A stretch of DNA of 64,000 nt. Origin: Saprospiraceae bacterium. Its GTDB lineage: Bacteria > Bacteroidota > Bacteroidia > Chitinophagales > Saprospiraceae. A program made the position numbers and the translations under genes. The DNA is taken from the NCBI GenBank assembly GCA_016713025.1, contig JADJPZ010000003.1, forward strand, positions 496,001 to 560,000, read 5' to 3'. The notes beneath the pieces were generated by a model, which saw only the letters and a program-made list of their open reading frames with translations, was not told the DNA's origin and did not search any database. This document shows positions 8,295 through 16,322 of the stretch, one piece after another. How positions within the stretch are numbered: position 1 is the first letter of the stretch; the number at the start of each line of letters is the position of its first letter.

Positions 8295-10826
8295 TTAACC
8301 TTCTTCCTTCCTCAGTACTTCCAACGGTGGGCTACTGACAACACTACGGCTATTGAACATACCCGTGACCACAGTCACTATTACTACCATCAGAAATACA
8401 GCTATCACGGGTATCCAGTCTATTACAAAGTCTAATTTTAACTGAAATTTTGTAAGAATAAAGGCTGCCAGAATCGCGATTACTATCCCGGTTCCGGCTG
8501 AAAGTGATCCAAGTATGGTATATTCAGTCATATTGATCTTCAGAATCTGGGATTTTGTGGCTCCGATGGTCCGCAAAAGAATACTCTCTTTCAGCCTTTG
8601 GTATTTACTGAGCAGAAGTGAACTAATCAATACAATCATACCTGTAAGCAAACTGAATATCGCCATAAACCGGATGATAAATGCCACTTTCTGAAGGATG
8701 TCATTGACTGATTCAAGGATAGTGGTGAGATCGACTACTGATATGTTTGGAAACGTTTTTACGACTTCTCCGCGGTATGCAGAGATGGTTTTGTTGTCAG
8801 GAGCTTTGGTGACCAACACCTGAAACTGTGGGGCCTGCTCTAATAAACCTGATGGAAATACTATAAAAAATCTGGTGGACAAATTACGGAACTCTATCTC
8901 TCTCAGACTACCTACATAAGTCACGATTCTTGTACCCTGAACATTAAAAACTACTTCATCACCGAGATTTACATCCAGTGCTTCAGCAAACGTGGTACCC
9001 AATGAAACAAAAATACTATCATTGCCACCACGATATTTTCTCAGATCACCACTTACCAATTTTTCATCTTCTGAAATCGTGTCCCGATAGGTTACCCGCG
9101 CTTCTCTGTTGGCTGCCCATCTTTTTGAGTTCATGGTGCTGTCAGCCATCCATTGGGCTTTGGTCTTTCCTTTCCAGCCATCTATTTTCATAGTGACGAT
9201 CGGGACTTCCTGAATGACGGGCAGATTATATTTGGTGGTTATGGCCTTGAGATCTTTCATTTGATTGGTTTCAATACCATAAAGGATCATATTCGGTTGT
9301 TTACCCTCGTCCATCAGGGAAACGTTGTTAAGCAACAAACTTTGAAGGATGATCATTGTCGTCAAAACTGCAGTACCCATACCTATAGTAACCATGATGG
9401 TCTGCGTCTGATTGTCGGGTCTGAACAGATTGGACATACCTTGTTTCAAAATAAATCCGGCTTTTTCCGGTATCATTTTTCTCAAAGAGCTGGTGACCAA
9501 TACAGAAATGCCAGAAAGAATAAAATATGCCAACAGAATGCCCACCACAAAAAGTGCACCTGTAATCAATGAGCCGGTAAGCAACCACATAAATAAGGTC
9601 AGCGCCACTAAGATTAAGAGATACAGCCCGATTTTTATCATGCTGAATGATGCAGCTCCTTCTTCCACCGAAGATCTGAGAATTCTAAGCGGGCTTACAG
9701 ATCGGATATTTACCAGTGGGATCAATGAAAACAAAGATGTCACCACCAGCCCTATAGCGAAGCCTTCCGATATTGCAGTTGGCGAAATACGCATATTGAC
9801 CTGAACAGGCAAAAAGTCTTTCAGAATCAAAGGCAGTAAACTTTGTATGGCTACGCCTGCTATCACACCAGAAATGACTGCCAGCAAACCCAATGACATG
9901 ATCTGAATAAAATAAACCAGAAATGCATCATCTGACTTCATCCCGATGCACCTTAGCAGTGCTATGGAGTTGTATTTTGATTTTACGTAAATAAATACAC
10001 TGGACGCCACGCCTATACAGCCTAAAAGCAGTGCCACCACGGCAATAAGGTTTAAAAAGTTGTTCAGAAAACCGAATGCCTGATTGAGATTTTCCTTGCG
10101 ATCTTCGATGGTTTCTACGCGCAGACTTTCAGAACGGAACAGTTTTTTTCTGGATGATTTCCATTTTTCTACATCAAAACCCTGCGGCACTTTGTAGTAA
10201 TAGGCATAATTGACTAAGCTGCCGGGTTGTACCAGACCGGTACTATCCAATGACTCAATGGAAAGGTAGATGGCAGGTGCTACTGCAGACGCCGCACCGA
10301 TACTTCCTATGGCTCCGCTCAATTTTCCTGCGATCGAAAACATCATATTTCCCAGCTTTATAGAGTCACCTGTGGCTAAGCTGTGCTGCAGCATCAGGCT
10401 TTCGTCGACAAGAGCATAAGGGCCGTTTTTGTACATTTTAGCTGCATCGACCGGGTCCGTTTTGATCTTGCCATAAAATGGAAAATCGCCTTCCAGCGCT
10501 TTCAGTCGCACAAACTGTGTTTCATCCGTTTTGGGAATATAGGACATGGAAAGCAGTTCCATCTCGCGCGCTTTTTCTCCCGGCAGGGAGTCAAGGATGT
10601 TCAGGATTTCGGGTTCTGCAACTTTATTGGTGGATGCTGCAAGATCGGCACCTAACAGTGTAGCAGCTTCGCGGTCGATTTCATTGCGCAGGTTGTAATT
10701 GAATGAATTGATAGCCACGAGGGCAGCAACCCCCAGTACGATGGATGACATAAACAGGACAAGCTTAGCCCTGTTTTTTCTGCTGTCTCTTAATGCCGTT
10801 TTGAGTAAAAATGTAAATCTGCTCAT
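8295..10826 (-). CDS. FtsX-like ABC transporter permease (YbbP type)
   Basis: An inner-membrane permease of 843 residues. It has an N-terminal membrane anchor (about 22-42), a large periplasmic MacB-PCD-like domain, a first FtsX block (about 255-380), a second anchor pair, another periplasmic domain and a second FtsX block near the C-terminus (about 720-840). This two-block layout matches YbbP/LolC-like exporters. Its ATP-binding partner starts 6 bp upstream on the same strand. Opposite to that lies a TesA-like esterase, the same arrangement as ybbA-ybbP/tesA in Proteobacteria. It probably extracts or exports a lipophilic substrate across the inner membrane, which is inferred from the family. 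Confidence 0.88.
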   Translation of the reverse strand: MSRFTFLLKTALRDSRKNRAKLVLFMSSIVLGVAALVAINSFNYNLRNEIDREAATLLGADLAASTNKVAEPEILNILDSLPGEKAREMELLSMSYIPKTDETQFVRLKALEGDFPFYGKIKTDPVDAAKMYKNGPYALVDESLMLQHSLATGDSIKLGNMMFSIAGKLSGAIGSIGAASAVAPAIYLSIESLDSTGLVQPGSLVNYAYYYKVPQGFDVEKWKSSRKKLFRSESLRVETIEDRKENLNQAFGFLNNFLNLIAVVALLLGCIGVASSVFIYVKSKYNSIALLRCIGMKSDDAFLVYFIQIMSLGLLAVISGVIAGVAIQSLLPLILKDFLPVQVNMRISPTAISEGFAIGLVVTSLFSLIPLVNIRSVSPLRILRSSVEEGAASFSMIKIGLYLLILVALTLFMWLLTGSLITGALFVVGILLAYFILSGISVLVTSSLRKMIPEKAGFILKQGMSNLFRPDNQTQTIMVTIGMGTAVLTTMIILQSLLLNNVSLMDEGKQPNMILYGIETNQMKDLKAITTKYNLPVIQEVPIVTMKIDGWKGKTKAQWMADSTMNSKRWAANREARVTYRDTISEDEKLVSGDLRKYRGGNDSIFVSLGTTFAEALDVNLGDEVVFNVQGTRIVTYVGSLREIEFRNLSTRFFIVFPSGLLEQAPQFQVLVTKAPDNKTISAYRGEVVKTFPNISVVDLTTILESVNDILQKVAFIIRFMAIFSLLTGMIVLISSLLLSKYQRLKESILLRTIGATKSQILKINMTEYTILGSLSAGTGIVIAILAAFILTKFQLKLDFVIDWIPVIAVFLMVVIVTVVTGMFNSRSVVSSPPLEVLRKEEG

Positions 10827-10831
10827 TATGC

Positions 10832-11524
10832 TCAGGCAGGAACCTCGTTTAAGTGATCTGAAACTACGTGCCCTGATTTTAGCTGTATGGTTCTTTTGGT
10901 TTTGGCAGCCAGGTCCTGATTGTGGGTGACGATGATCAAAGTAGTACCATAATCTTTGTTCAGGTCAAACATCAGTTTTTCTATGGTCTCTCCGGTGTCA
11001 CCATCGAGATTACCTGTCGGTTCGTCAGCAAAAAGTATCTTTGGTTTATTGATAAATGCCCTGGCTAATGCCACACGTTGTTGTTCGCCACCGGAGAGCT
11101 GAGATGGATAATGCGTCACCCTGTCGCCAAGTCCAACCCGTTTGAGCAGGTCTTCTGCATCTTTGTGAGCGGTGTATATACCTTGCATTTCAAGGGGCAG
11201 CATCACGTTTTCAAGTGCTGTCAGACTGGGTAGCAACTGAAAATTCTGGAAGATGAAGCCAACATACTTATTTCTCAGCACCGCCCGCTGATCTTCAGAA
11301 AGTGGGCTGATTTTATTTCCCAGGATGGTGATTTCTCCGGAAGAAGGATTGTCAAGTGCAGCGCACAGACCCATTAGGGTCGTTTTACCGCTTCCAGAAG
11401 GACCGGTGATGGATACCGTCTCTCCTTCATGCACTTCGATATTGATAGATTGAAGCACAGATAATGACTTTCCGCCACTTTGATAGTTCATATTGAGGTT
11501 GTCCACCTTTAAAATTACCGACAT
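10832..11524 (-). CDS. ABC transporter ATP-binding protein (YbbA/LolD type)
   Basis: A 230-residue cytosolic ATPase with Walker [10 protein letters not shown] (41-49), the Q-loop [18 protein letters not shown], signature LSGGEQQR and Walker [14 protein letters not shown] followed by the H-loop VTHNQ. The sequence is typical of the MacB/LolD/YbbA clade, which powers FtsX-like permeases. It precedes the permease gene by 5 bp, forming a tight operon, and diverges from the SGNH esterase. The start ATG at 11524 leaves a short N-terminus before the first strand, as in relatives. Confidence 0.93.
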   Translation of the reverse strand: MSVILKVDNLNMNYQSGGKSLSVLQSINIEVHEGETVSITGPSGSGKTTLMGLCAALDNPSSGEITILGNKISPLSEDQRAVLRNKYVGFIFQNFQLLPSLTALENVMLPLEMQGIYTAHKDAEDLLKRVGLGDRVTHYPSQLSGGEQQRVALARAFINKPKILFADEPTGNLDGDTGETIEKLMFDLNKDYGTTLIIVTHNQDLAAKTKRTIQLKSGHVVSDHLNEVPA

Positions 11525-11758
11525 AAATAAACTCTTTTCTGATTACTTGGTTAAATTGAAACAAACACATACATAAAAATGATCAGTATATATCCAGTGT
11601 CAAAAACATCGTCTCGATTTTACTCATCCCCGACCCTTCCCTTAAAATGGAAGGGAGACTTCTTTAAAAATCACAGCAATGCACTAAATTTTGGTATTAT
11701 AACAATAAACAAAAAATCGAGAATATGGCTTACATTCCTAAAGAAGTTTTGGGTATTA

Positions 11759-12442
11759 ATGATCATCATAATGCTAACCATACAAGGATGCAAGTCTAAA
11801 CAAGAAAGTAGTGTACAAGTTGACAGTAAAGCCGAAAATAATGACCAAAACACGCCATCTGTCGCTGAAGAGGCAAAGCAGGCAGATAAAAAAACGATTC
11901 TCTTTTTTGGCAACAGCCTCACTGCCGGATATGGACTGGATGAAGAGCAATCATTTCCGGCACTGATACAGCAATGCATCGACAGCCTGGGATTGGCATA
12001 TCTTGTGGTCAATGCAGGATTGAGCGGAGAAACAACATCAGTAGGCCTGAATCGCATAGAGTGGGTACTCAAACAAAAGGTGGATATCTTTGTCCTGGAA
12101 CTGGGCGCCAATGATGTACTCCGCGGACTTGACCTGAAGGCCACTGAATCCAACCTGAAAGCTATCCTCGACAAAGTAAAGAGTACGTATCCGGATGTTA
12201 AGCTGATGCTGGCAGGAATGCAGGCACCGCCTAATATGGGCAATGATTATACCCGGCAGTTTGCAGCGATATTTCCTCGCCTGGCCAAGCAATACAACGC
12301 TGCACTCATCCCATTTCTGCTGAAGGATGTAGCTGCTATCCCATCACTCAATCTGGCAGATGGAAAACATCCCAATGTTGAAGGGCAAAAGATCGTGAGG
12401 GATAATGTTTGGGAGGTGCTGGAGGGTTTAGTAAATAATTGA
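11759..12442 (+). CDS. tesA: TesA-like SGNH/GDSL arylesterase, probable lipoprotein
   Basis: An exported SGNH hydrolase (227 aa from this start). Block I is FFGNSLTAGYGL, with GNS instead of GDS. Block III is GANDVLRG, and the Asp-His dyad is in DGKHPNVEG. A lipobox (LTIQGC) precedes a charged linker, so it should be lipid-anchored. An ATG at 11579 is in frame. However, the 60 extra codons cover a C/T-rich inverted repeat of intergenic type (around 11622-11660), so the shorter start is preferred. The short signal lacks the usual basic residues, and the better signal 'KKSRIWLTFLKKFWVL' lies just upstream with no start codon. The true start may have been lost. TesA enzymes hydrolyse thioesters and aryl/acyl esters. 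Divergent ybbA/ybbP genes support the assignment. Confidence 0.85.
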   Translation: MIIIMLTIQGCKSKQESSVQVDSKAENNDQNTPSVAEEAKQADKKTILFFGNSLTAGYGLDEEQSFPALIQQCIDSLGLAYLVVNAGLSGETTSVGLNRIEWVLKQKVDIFVLELGANDVLRGLDLKATESNLKAILDKVKSTYPDVKLMLAGMQAPPNMGNDYTRQFAAIFPRLAKQYNAALIPFLLKDVAAIPSLNLADGKHPNVEGQKIVRDNVWEVLEGLVNN

Positions 12443-12678
12443 ATACTTACTTAATAATTGTGGGACGTTATTTTTCTACCAAATAAAATTATAAAATTTT
12501 ATTGAGCTTTTTTGGAATTAAATAGAATGAGATGAGTAAAAGGCTAGTACTTTACTTATCTCATTTGTAGGTGTGGTTATTTTATTATTTTATCCTTTTC
12601 TGCACCAGTGCACCAGTGCACCTGCGGCCCTAGCTACTGCTCCAATTACATCATGAACAACAAGTTTTCTCCAATTTA

Positions 12679-12978
12679 TTAGAGTATTGACCAAATATTA
12701 TAAAATAGCAAAAACAGAATTAGTAAAAGAAGGAGAATATTTAACATATTAATTTGCTTTACATATATTTGTTTCATTAATATAATTAATGCAAATAGCA
12801 AAAATGAAATGGATAATATTGAAATTAAACTGCTATCTAGTCCTAAAAAAAAATTATTTTCAAATAATTTTACTTTTGATATTTGATCAAAATTATGATA
12901 ATTATAGACGTAGATCCAACTTACAAAACTGTAAAAAGGAAACAATATTAATAAAACAAGTTTAATTTTATTTTTCAT
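12679..12978 (-). CDS. Small three-helix membrane protein, unknown
   Basis: A 99-residue protein with three strongly hydrophobic segments (about 6-24, 50-67 and 77-98) and a Lys-rich N-terminus (MKNKIKLVLL). I do not recognise the family. It follows the cysteine-rich peptide gene by 66 bp on the same strand, with a perfect stem-loop in the gap. That is the position where immunity or accessory membrane proteins sit in bacteriocin loci. That role is speculation from context. The region is very A+T-rich. Confidence 0.5.
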   Translation of the reverse strand: MKNKIKLVLLILFPFYSFVSWIYVYNYHNFDQISKVKLFENNFFLGLDSSLISILSISFLLFALIILMKQIYVKQINMLNILLLLLILFLLFYNIWSIL

Positions 12979-13000
12979 ATTAATTTAATTTTTAATTTGA

Positions 13001-13032
13001 TTCAATTAGGCATTTAAGCATGCCTAATTGAA
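13001..13032. promoter_or_regulatory. Perfect 13-bp stem-loop between two small genes
   Basis: Arms TTCAATTAGGCAT (13001-13013) and ATGCCTAATTGAA (13020-13032) flank a 6-nt loop. No U tract follows on either strand, so it is more likely an mRNA processing or attenuation structure than a full terminator. Such hairpins commonly separate a peptide structural gene from downstream genes. Confidence 0.6.
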
Positions 13033-13044
13033 TAATTTTACTAT

Positions 13045-13281
13045 TTAATGCCCTGTACAATCACTTTGACATGCCCAGCCACAATGCCATTTTGAGCAGC
13101 ATATACATTCAAGATCATGGGCGAAACATGTATAAGTCCACATCCAACAACACCCACTATAGTTGCCACAACATCCATACGCAGATCCTAGCCCTAACAA
13201 ACAATTTTTGCCCCTCGTCTCTAATTTTTTTTCATTTAACAAATAATTTCTAAATTCTTTTTTGCTAAGGTCCACAACCAT
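13045..13281 (-). CDS. Cysteine-rich peptide, candidate bacteriocin/RiPP-like precursor
   Basis: A 78-residue product in two parts. A charged, cysteine-free leader-like segment comes first (MVVDLSKKEFRNYLLNEKK, to about residue 26). The core holds 12 cysteines in about 50 residues, several as CC pairs, with many Gly and Trp (for example YGCCGNYSGCCWMW). There is no hydrophobic Sec signal. The leader/core contrast is what ribosomal peptide precursors and double-glycine-type bacteriocins show, but the leader has no clear GG site and I recognise no family. No maturase or dedicated transporter lies alongside. A small membrane protein follows after a stem-loop. It could instead be a small metal-binding protein, since twelve cysteines would suit zinc or iron-sulfur binding. 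Confidence 0.5.
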   Translation of the reverse strand: MVVDLSKKEFRNYLLNEKKLETRGKNCLLGLGSAYGCCGNYSGCCWMWTYTCFAHDLECICCSKWHCGWACQSDCTGH

Positions 13282-13757
13282 TCCTTCCTACACCCATGAG
13301 TTACTCCACACTGTGCGCTTTCTGTCCCTATAGCGTCTCTCTTGATTTACTCCGCTATGATCGGGTACTGACTTGGCTACGAGCAGGTATAATCCATACT
13401 GCGTGATGCATAGTACGACCTCTCCCTGGACAAGTGTAATGTTAAGGTTAAATTGACAGATGACTTATTGTATCTTTTCCATTTGCTCTTCGTTGATGAA
13501 CCCCTTCCTTAGTTACTGCTAAGGTCGGGAACCCTCGCCTTGATCAAAAGAAAAATCTACCTATAATTGATCCGTCATTCAACACTTACCATAACACTGG
13601 CTCGTTTTGACACAAGTGTGTTTCGGCATCATATGATGCGACTGGAACGATAAACTAAAATACACCACAGGACAGTGTCTGATTTTCAAAAATTAACCTT
13701 AAATGCTCTAAGAAAGATTTAGTATTTGCTGCGAGCCGGACTGAATGATGCGAAGCA

Positions 13758-13951
13758 AAATCGTGATAGAAATCACGATTTAATGAAAGAAACCAATCAA
13801 GCCTTTGATTGGATGGGCGGCTTTCGCAGTTCCTTCATTATCGAGTAAAGCATTTTACTCGATTCCCACCTATGGCGAGACCATTCAGTCACCACAGCTC
13901 CTCGTAGCAAAAATGCAGGCTCTCTTTTTGTCATCTATCGCAAGATAGGAC
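13758..13951. repeat. Cluster of four short perfect hairpins
   Basis: The stem-loops are: AAATCGTGAT/ATCACGATTT (13758-13781), CCAATCAA/TTGATTGG (13793-13812), ATCGAGTAAA/TTTACTCGAT (13840-13863), and a fourth built on CTATC-GCAA-GATAG with TTTTGTC/GACAAAA outer arms (about 13928-13955). Loops are three to four bases. The related segment at 26511-26553 lacks the first two hairpins, as if they were inserted. Confidence 0.55.
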
Positions 13952-14020
13952 AAAATATCAAGCCATACCGGCATCTTTCAAAATTTCTTCTGACTTTCCT
14001 GTATTTTTTTGTTTGTTTAT

Positions 14021-14057
14021 TCCTGAGATATAGTACCGTGGTACTATATGTATCAGG
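14021..14057. repeat. Long interrupted palindrome
   Basis: ATATAGTACC and GGTACTATAT (14028-14049) form 10-bp arms around GT. Outer arms TCCTGA/TCAGGA extend the dyad to 37 bp. It has no adjacent gene and no T tract. Confidence 0.5.
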
Positions 14058-14544
14058 ACGTCTTAAATTTTTGCAATCCGTTGAAAAAATAGAGTAATAG
14101 ATGACTGCACTTCTGAGCCATCAGCAACGATACGTGTATAGCAGCAGCACAAACTACTGAGCACAATTGATTTTTTGATATGATACTACACAACTGAAAC
14201 TGCGACAGCATCATCCAAAAAAACCATCAAAAATGATCAAAATATCATCTTCAATCTTCTAAACTTAATTCTCTCAACGGGTGCAATTTTTTATCATCGG
14301 TCTCTTTTCATTTCACAATAGTATCATATCATGACCTATGATAATTGATGTAAATTTAAGGGGAATAATATTATAGAGCAAGGATTTTGGTGAATATTTT
14401 TATATATATTCATTATATATATATATATTGTATATCAATGTGATATGATTGGTGCTTGTAGTTGTGTGCTTGAAATATTTTTGATTAAAAAGCAAAAACT
14501 AAGAGAAAAGGAGCACAAATGGCATGTATCGGGCTTTATGAGAC

Positions 14545-14595
14545 TGAAACTTGCGCTAGCATGGGATTGGAATATCTTGTGGTCAATGCTGGATT
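14545..14595 (+). repeat. Repeat with tesA-like fragment
   Basis: Positions 14563-14595 match tesA codons at 11989-12021 with two differences over 33 bp. The preceding GAAACTTGCGCTAGCA recurs at about 16150 (GAAAACTTGCGCTAGCAGGG). This appears to be debris from a duplication that carried part of the esterase gene. Confidence 0.5.
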
Positions 14596-14620
14596 TTTAT
14601 AACAATTGAATGAAAAAATG
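14595..14620 (+). repeat. 26-bp exact repeat, copy 1
   Basis: Identical to 38534-38559. The core is AACAATTGAATGAAAAAATG. It is followed by GAATACACCCC, which resembles the inverted end of repeat R2. Confidence 0.6.
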
Positions 14621-14645
14621 GAATACACCCCATACCTTTACGCCT

Positions 14646-15862
14646 ATGGTTGCACAAGATATCATCATAGTAGGTGGCGGAGCTGCAGGTTTTTTTGCAG
14701 CAATTAATGCTAAAATAAAAAACCTGAATCAAAAGTTACTATTTTAGAGCAATCCAAAGAAGTGCTCAATAAAGTCAGAATATCTGGTAGTGGTAGATGT
14801 AATGTCACTCATCATTGTTTTGACCCGCGATTATTAACTACTTATTATCCACGTGGTCAGAGAGAACTATTAGGACCATTTCACATTTTTGGAGCGCAAG
14901 ATACTGTGAATTGGTTTGAGGAGCATGGAGTAAAATTATATACAGAGCCAGATGGATGTATGTTTCCAGTATCCAATAGTTCTGATACTATTATCCAATG
15001 TTTTTTGCATTTGGCCGAAAAGTATCAAATCCAGATCATTAGAAATGCTAAAGTTAAGGCATTTAACTATAATGACACCAAAGCCTATAAGTATGAAGTC
15101 GTAACAGAAAGTGTGAATTATACTACTAAAATGTTAATGTTTGCCACAGGAAGTAGTCCTTTTGTATGGAATATGCTGGCGCAACATGGATATGAGATCA
15201 TACCGCCATGTCCATCCTTATTTACTTTCAATCTACCTGGCCACCCTATTAGTAAATTGATGGGTTTGGTTGTAAAAAACACACATGTATCCATAGAAAA
15301 TTCAAAAATATGCACTGATGGCCCATTGCTCATCACACATTGGGGACTAAGTGGTCCTGCAGTGCTGAAAGCGTCTGCTTGGGGCGCAACAGTACTGGCA
15401 GAAAGAAATTATGATTTTACGGCTTATGTAGATTGGGTACCTAATATAAAGATCGATGACATCACCGAGCTCAGAGAAACAATGGCAAAGAAAAAAGTCA
15501 CCGCCAATCACCTTTTTGGCCTACCTGCTAGGCTTTGGCAGTTTCTTTTAGAATCAGTACTTAAAGATAAGGAGAAAAATTGGGCATCACTTACAAAAAA
15601 TGAGATGTCAGATATCGTCACTCAACTCAAAAAATGCCCATTTCCTGTCAAAGGCAAAACGACTTTTAAGGAAGAATTTGTTACAGCCGGTGGAGTAGCC
15701 TTACATCAGATAAACTTCAAGACCTTTGAAAGCAAAAAACATCCTGGCCTATTTATGGCAGGTGAAGTGATCAATATAGATGCTGTTACAGGGGGATTCA
15801 ACTTCCAAGCAGCATGGACGGGTGGATATATTGCTGGTATGACTATAGCTGAGAATGCGTGA
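14646..15862 (+). CDS. BaiN/HI0933-like FAD-dependent oxidoreductase, frameshifted
   Basis: The N-terminus has the dinucleotide-binding motif IIIVGGGAAGFFAA, and after a frame change the protein continues with EQSKEVLNKVRISGSGRCN, the signature of HI0933/BaiN-type flavoproteins. It ends with the conserved MAGEVINIDAVTGGFNFQAAWTGGYIAG. The two frames join at a run of six A's (14717-14722), where one base appears to be missing; without repair, translation stops at 14746. The full protein would be about 405 residues, normal for the family. Members are NAD(P)/FAD oxidoreductases, mostly of unknown substrate. One indel in a homopolymer suggests sequence error, though a real lesion is possible. Confidence 0.85.
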
Positions 15863-16322
15863 ATAATAAATAAGTAACATAAAAACCCGCAGATAAATAA
15901 TTAGACGTCTAAAATTTCTGAAATTAATAGCTGAATTCATTAAAAATCAAAGAAAGAGATCACTCCTTCCATTTTAAGCCTGGAGAGAAAATGTGTGGGA
16001 GCAACAACCCTACCACACAACGTTAAAATCTTTGCCACCAAGGCACAAAGTCACCAAGTTAAACCAAGGATTTTTCTTTATTTGAATTAAGAGTGTGTAT
16101 GTAACTTTTTTGCTCACAATTAATGATGGGCAATTCAGAAGCCCAAGTTGAAAACTTGCGCTAGCAGGGAAAACTTGCCCTAGCAGGGGTAAAATGTGTG
16201 GACGATGCTGGAGGAAACAAAGTCTAAACATTCACTCCATGATGAACAACATCATTCTTTTTTTTTAAAATAAAAAACCATTACCTTTGAAGCTCGTTTT
16301 ACAACCAACCAAATACAATCAA
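15863..16322. other. Intergenic region upstream of gcvP
   Basis: A 460-bp spacer with no convincing gene. It includes a repeat related to 14545-14592 at 16150-16214, with the phrase 'aaaacttg-c-ctagcagg' occurring twice in tandem. A TACCTTTG -7 element lies just before gcvP. I looked for a glycine riboswitch and saw none. Confidence 0.5.
16282..16289 (+). promoter_or_regulatory. Putative -7 element of the gcvP promoter
   Basis: TACCTTTG fits the Bacteroidota TAnnTTTG consensus and lies 33 bp before the ATG. Only a T-rich run stands at the expected -33 position. Confidence 0.4.

Larger units (their letters stand above)
13282..14645. other. 1.36-kb gene-free region rich in hairpins and repeat fragments
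   Basis: No coding frame of credible length or composition is present. The stretch holds several perfect stem-loops (13758-13951 and 14021-14057), an A+T-rich (AT)n tract around 14399-14430, a fragment resembling tesA (14563-14595), and a 26-bp repeat (14595-14620). Parts of 13719-13980 also match the reverse strand of 26511-26640. It looks like accumulated repeat and element debris, possibly with a structured RNA. Confidence 0.5.

Noticed and set aside
9153..9804. Plus-strand frames of 130-139 codons inside the permease gene
   Set aside because: They are antisense to the FtsX-like permease, whose frame has membrane helices and domain motifs throughout.
12590..12694. A 34-residue minus-strand frame from TTG 12694 with an Ala-rich helix (GAVARAAGALVHWCRKG), overlapping the small membrane protein gene end
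   Set aside because: Looks faintly like a short bacteriocin next to the cysteine-rich peptide locus. The TTG start, overlap with another gene and a local 8-bp repeat (TGCACCAG) make chance more likely.
13288..13464. A 59-codon open minus-strand stretch (GLYLLVAKSVPDHSGVNQER)
   Set aside because: No start codon in the frame and no recognisable motif; surrounding sequence is repeat and hairpin debris.
15863..16322. Glycine riboswitch upstream of gcvP
   Set aside because: No paired aptamer-like conserved core was found; only dispersed repeats and a promoter-like element.
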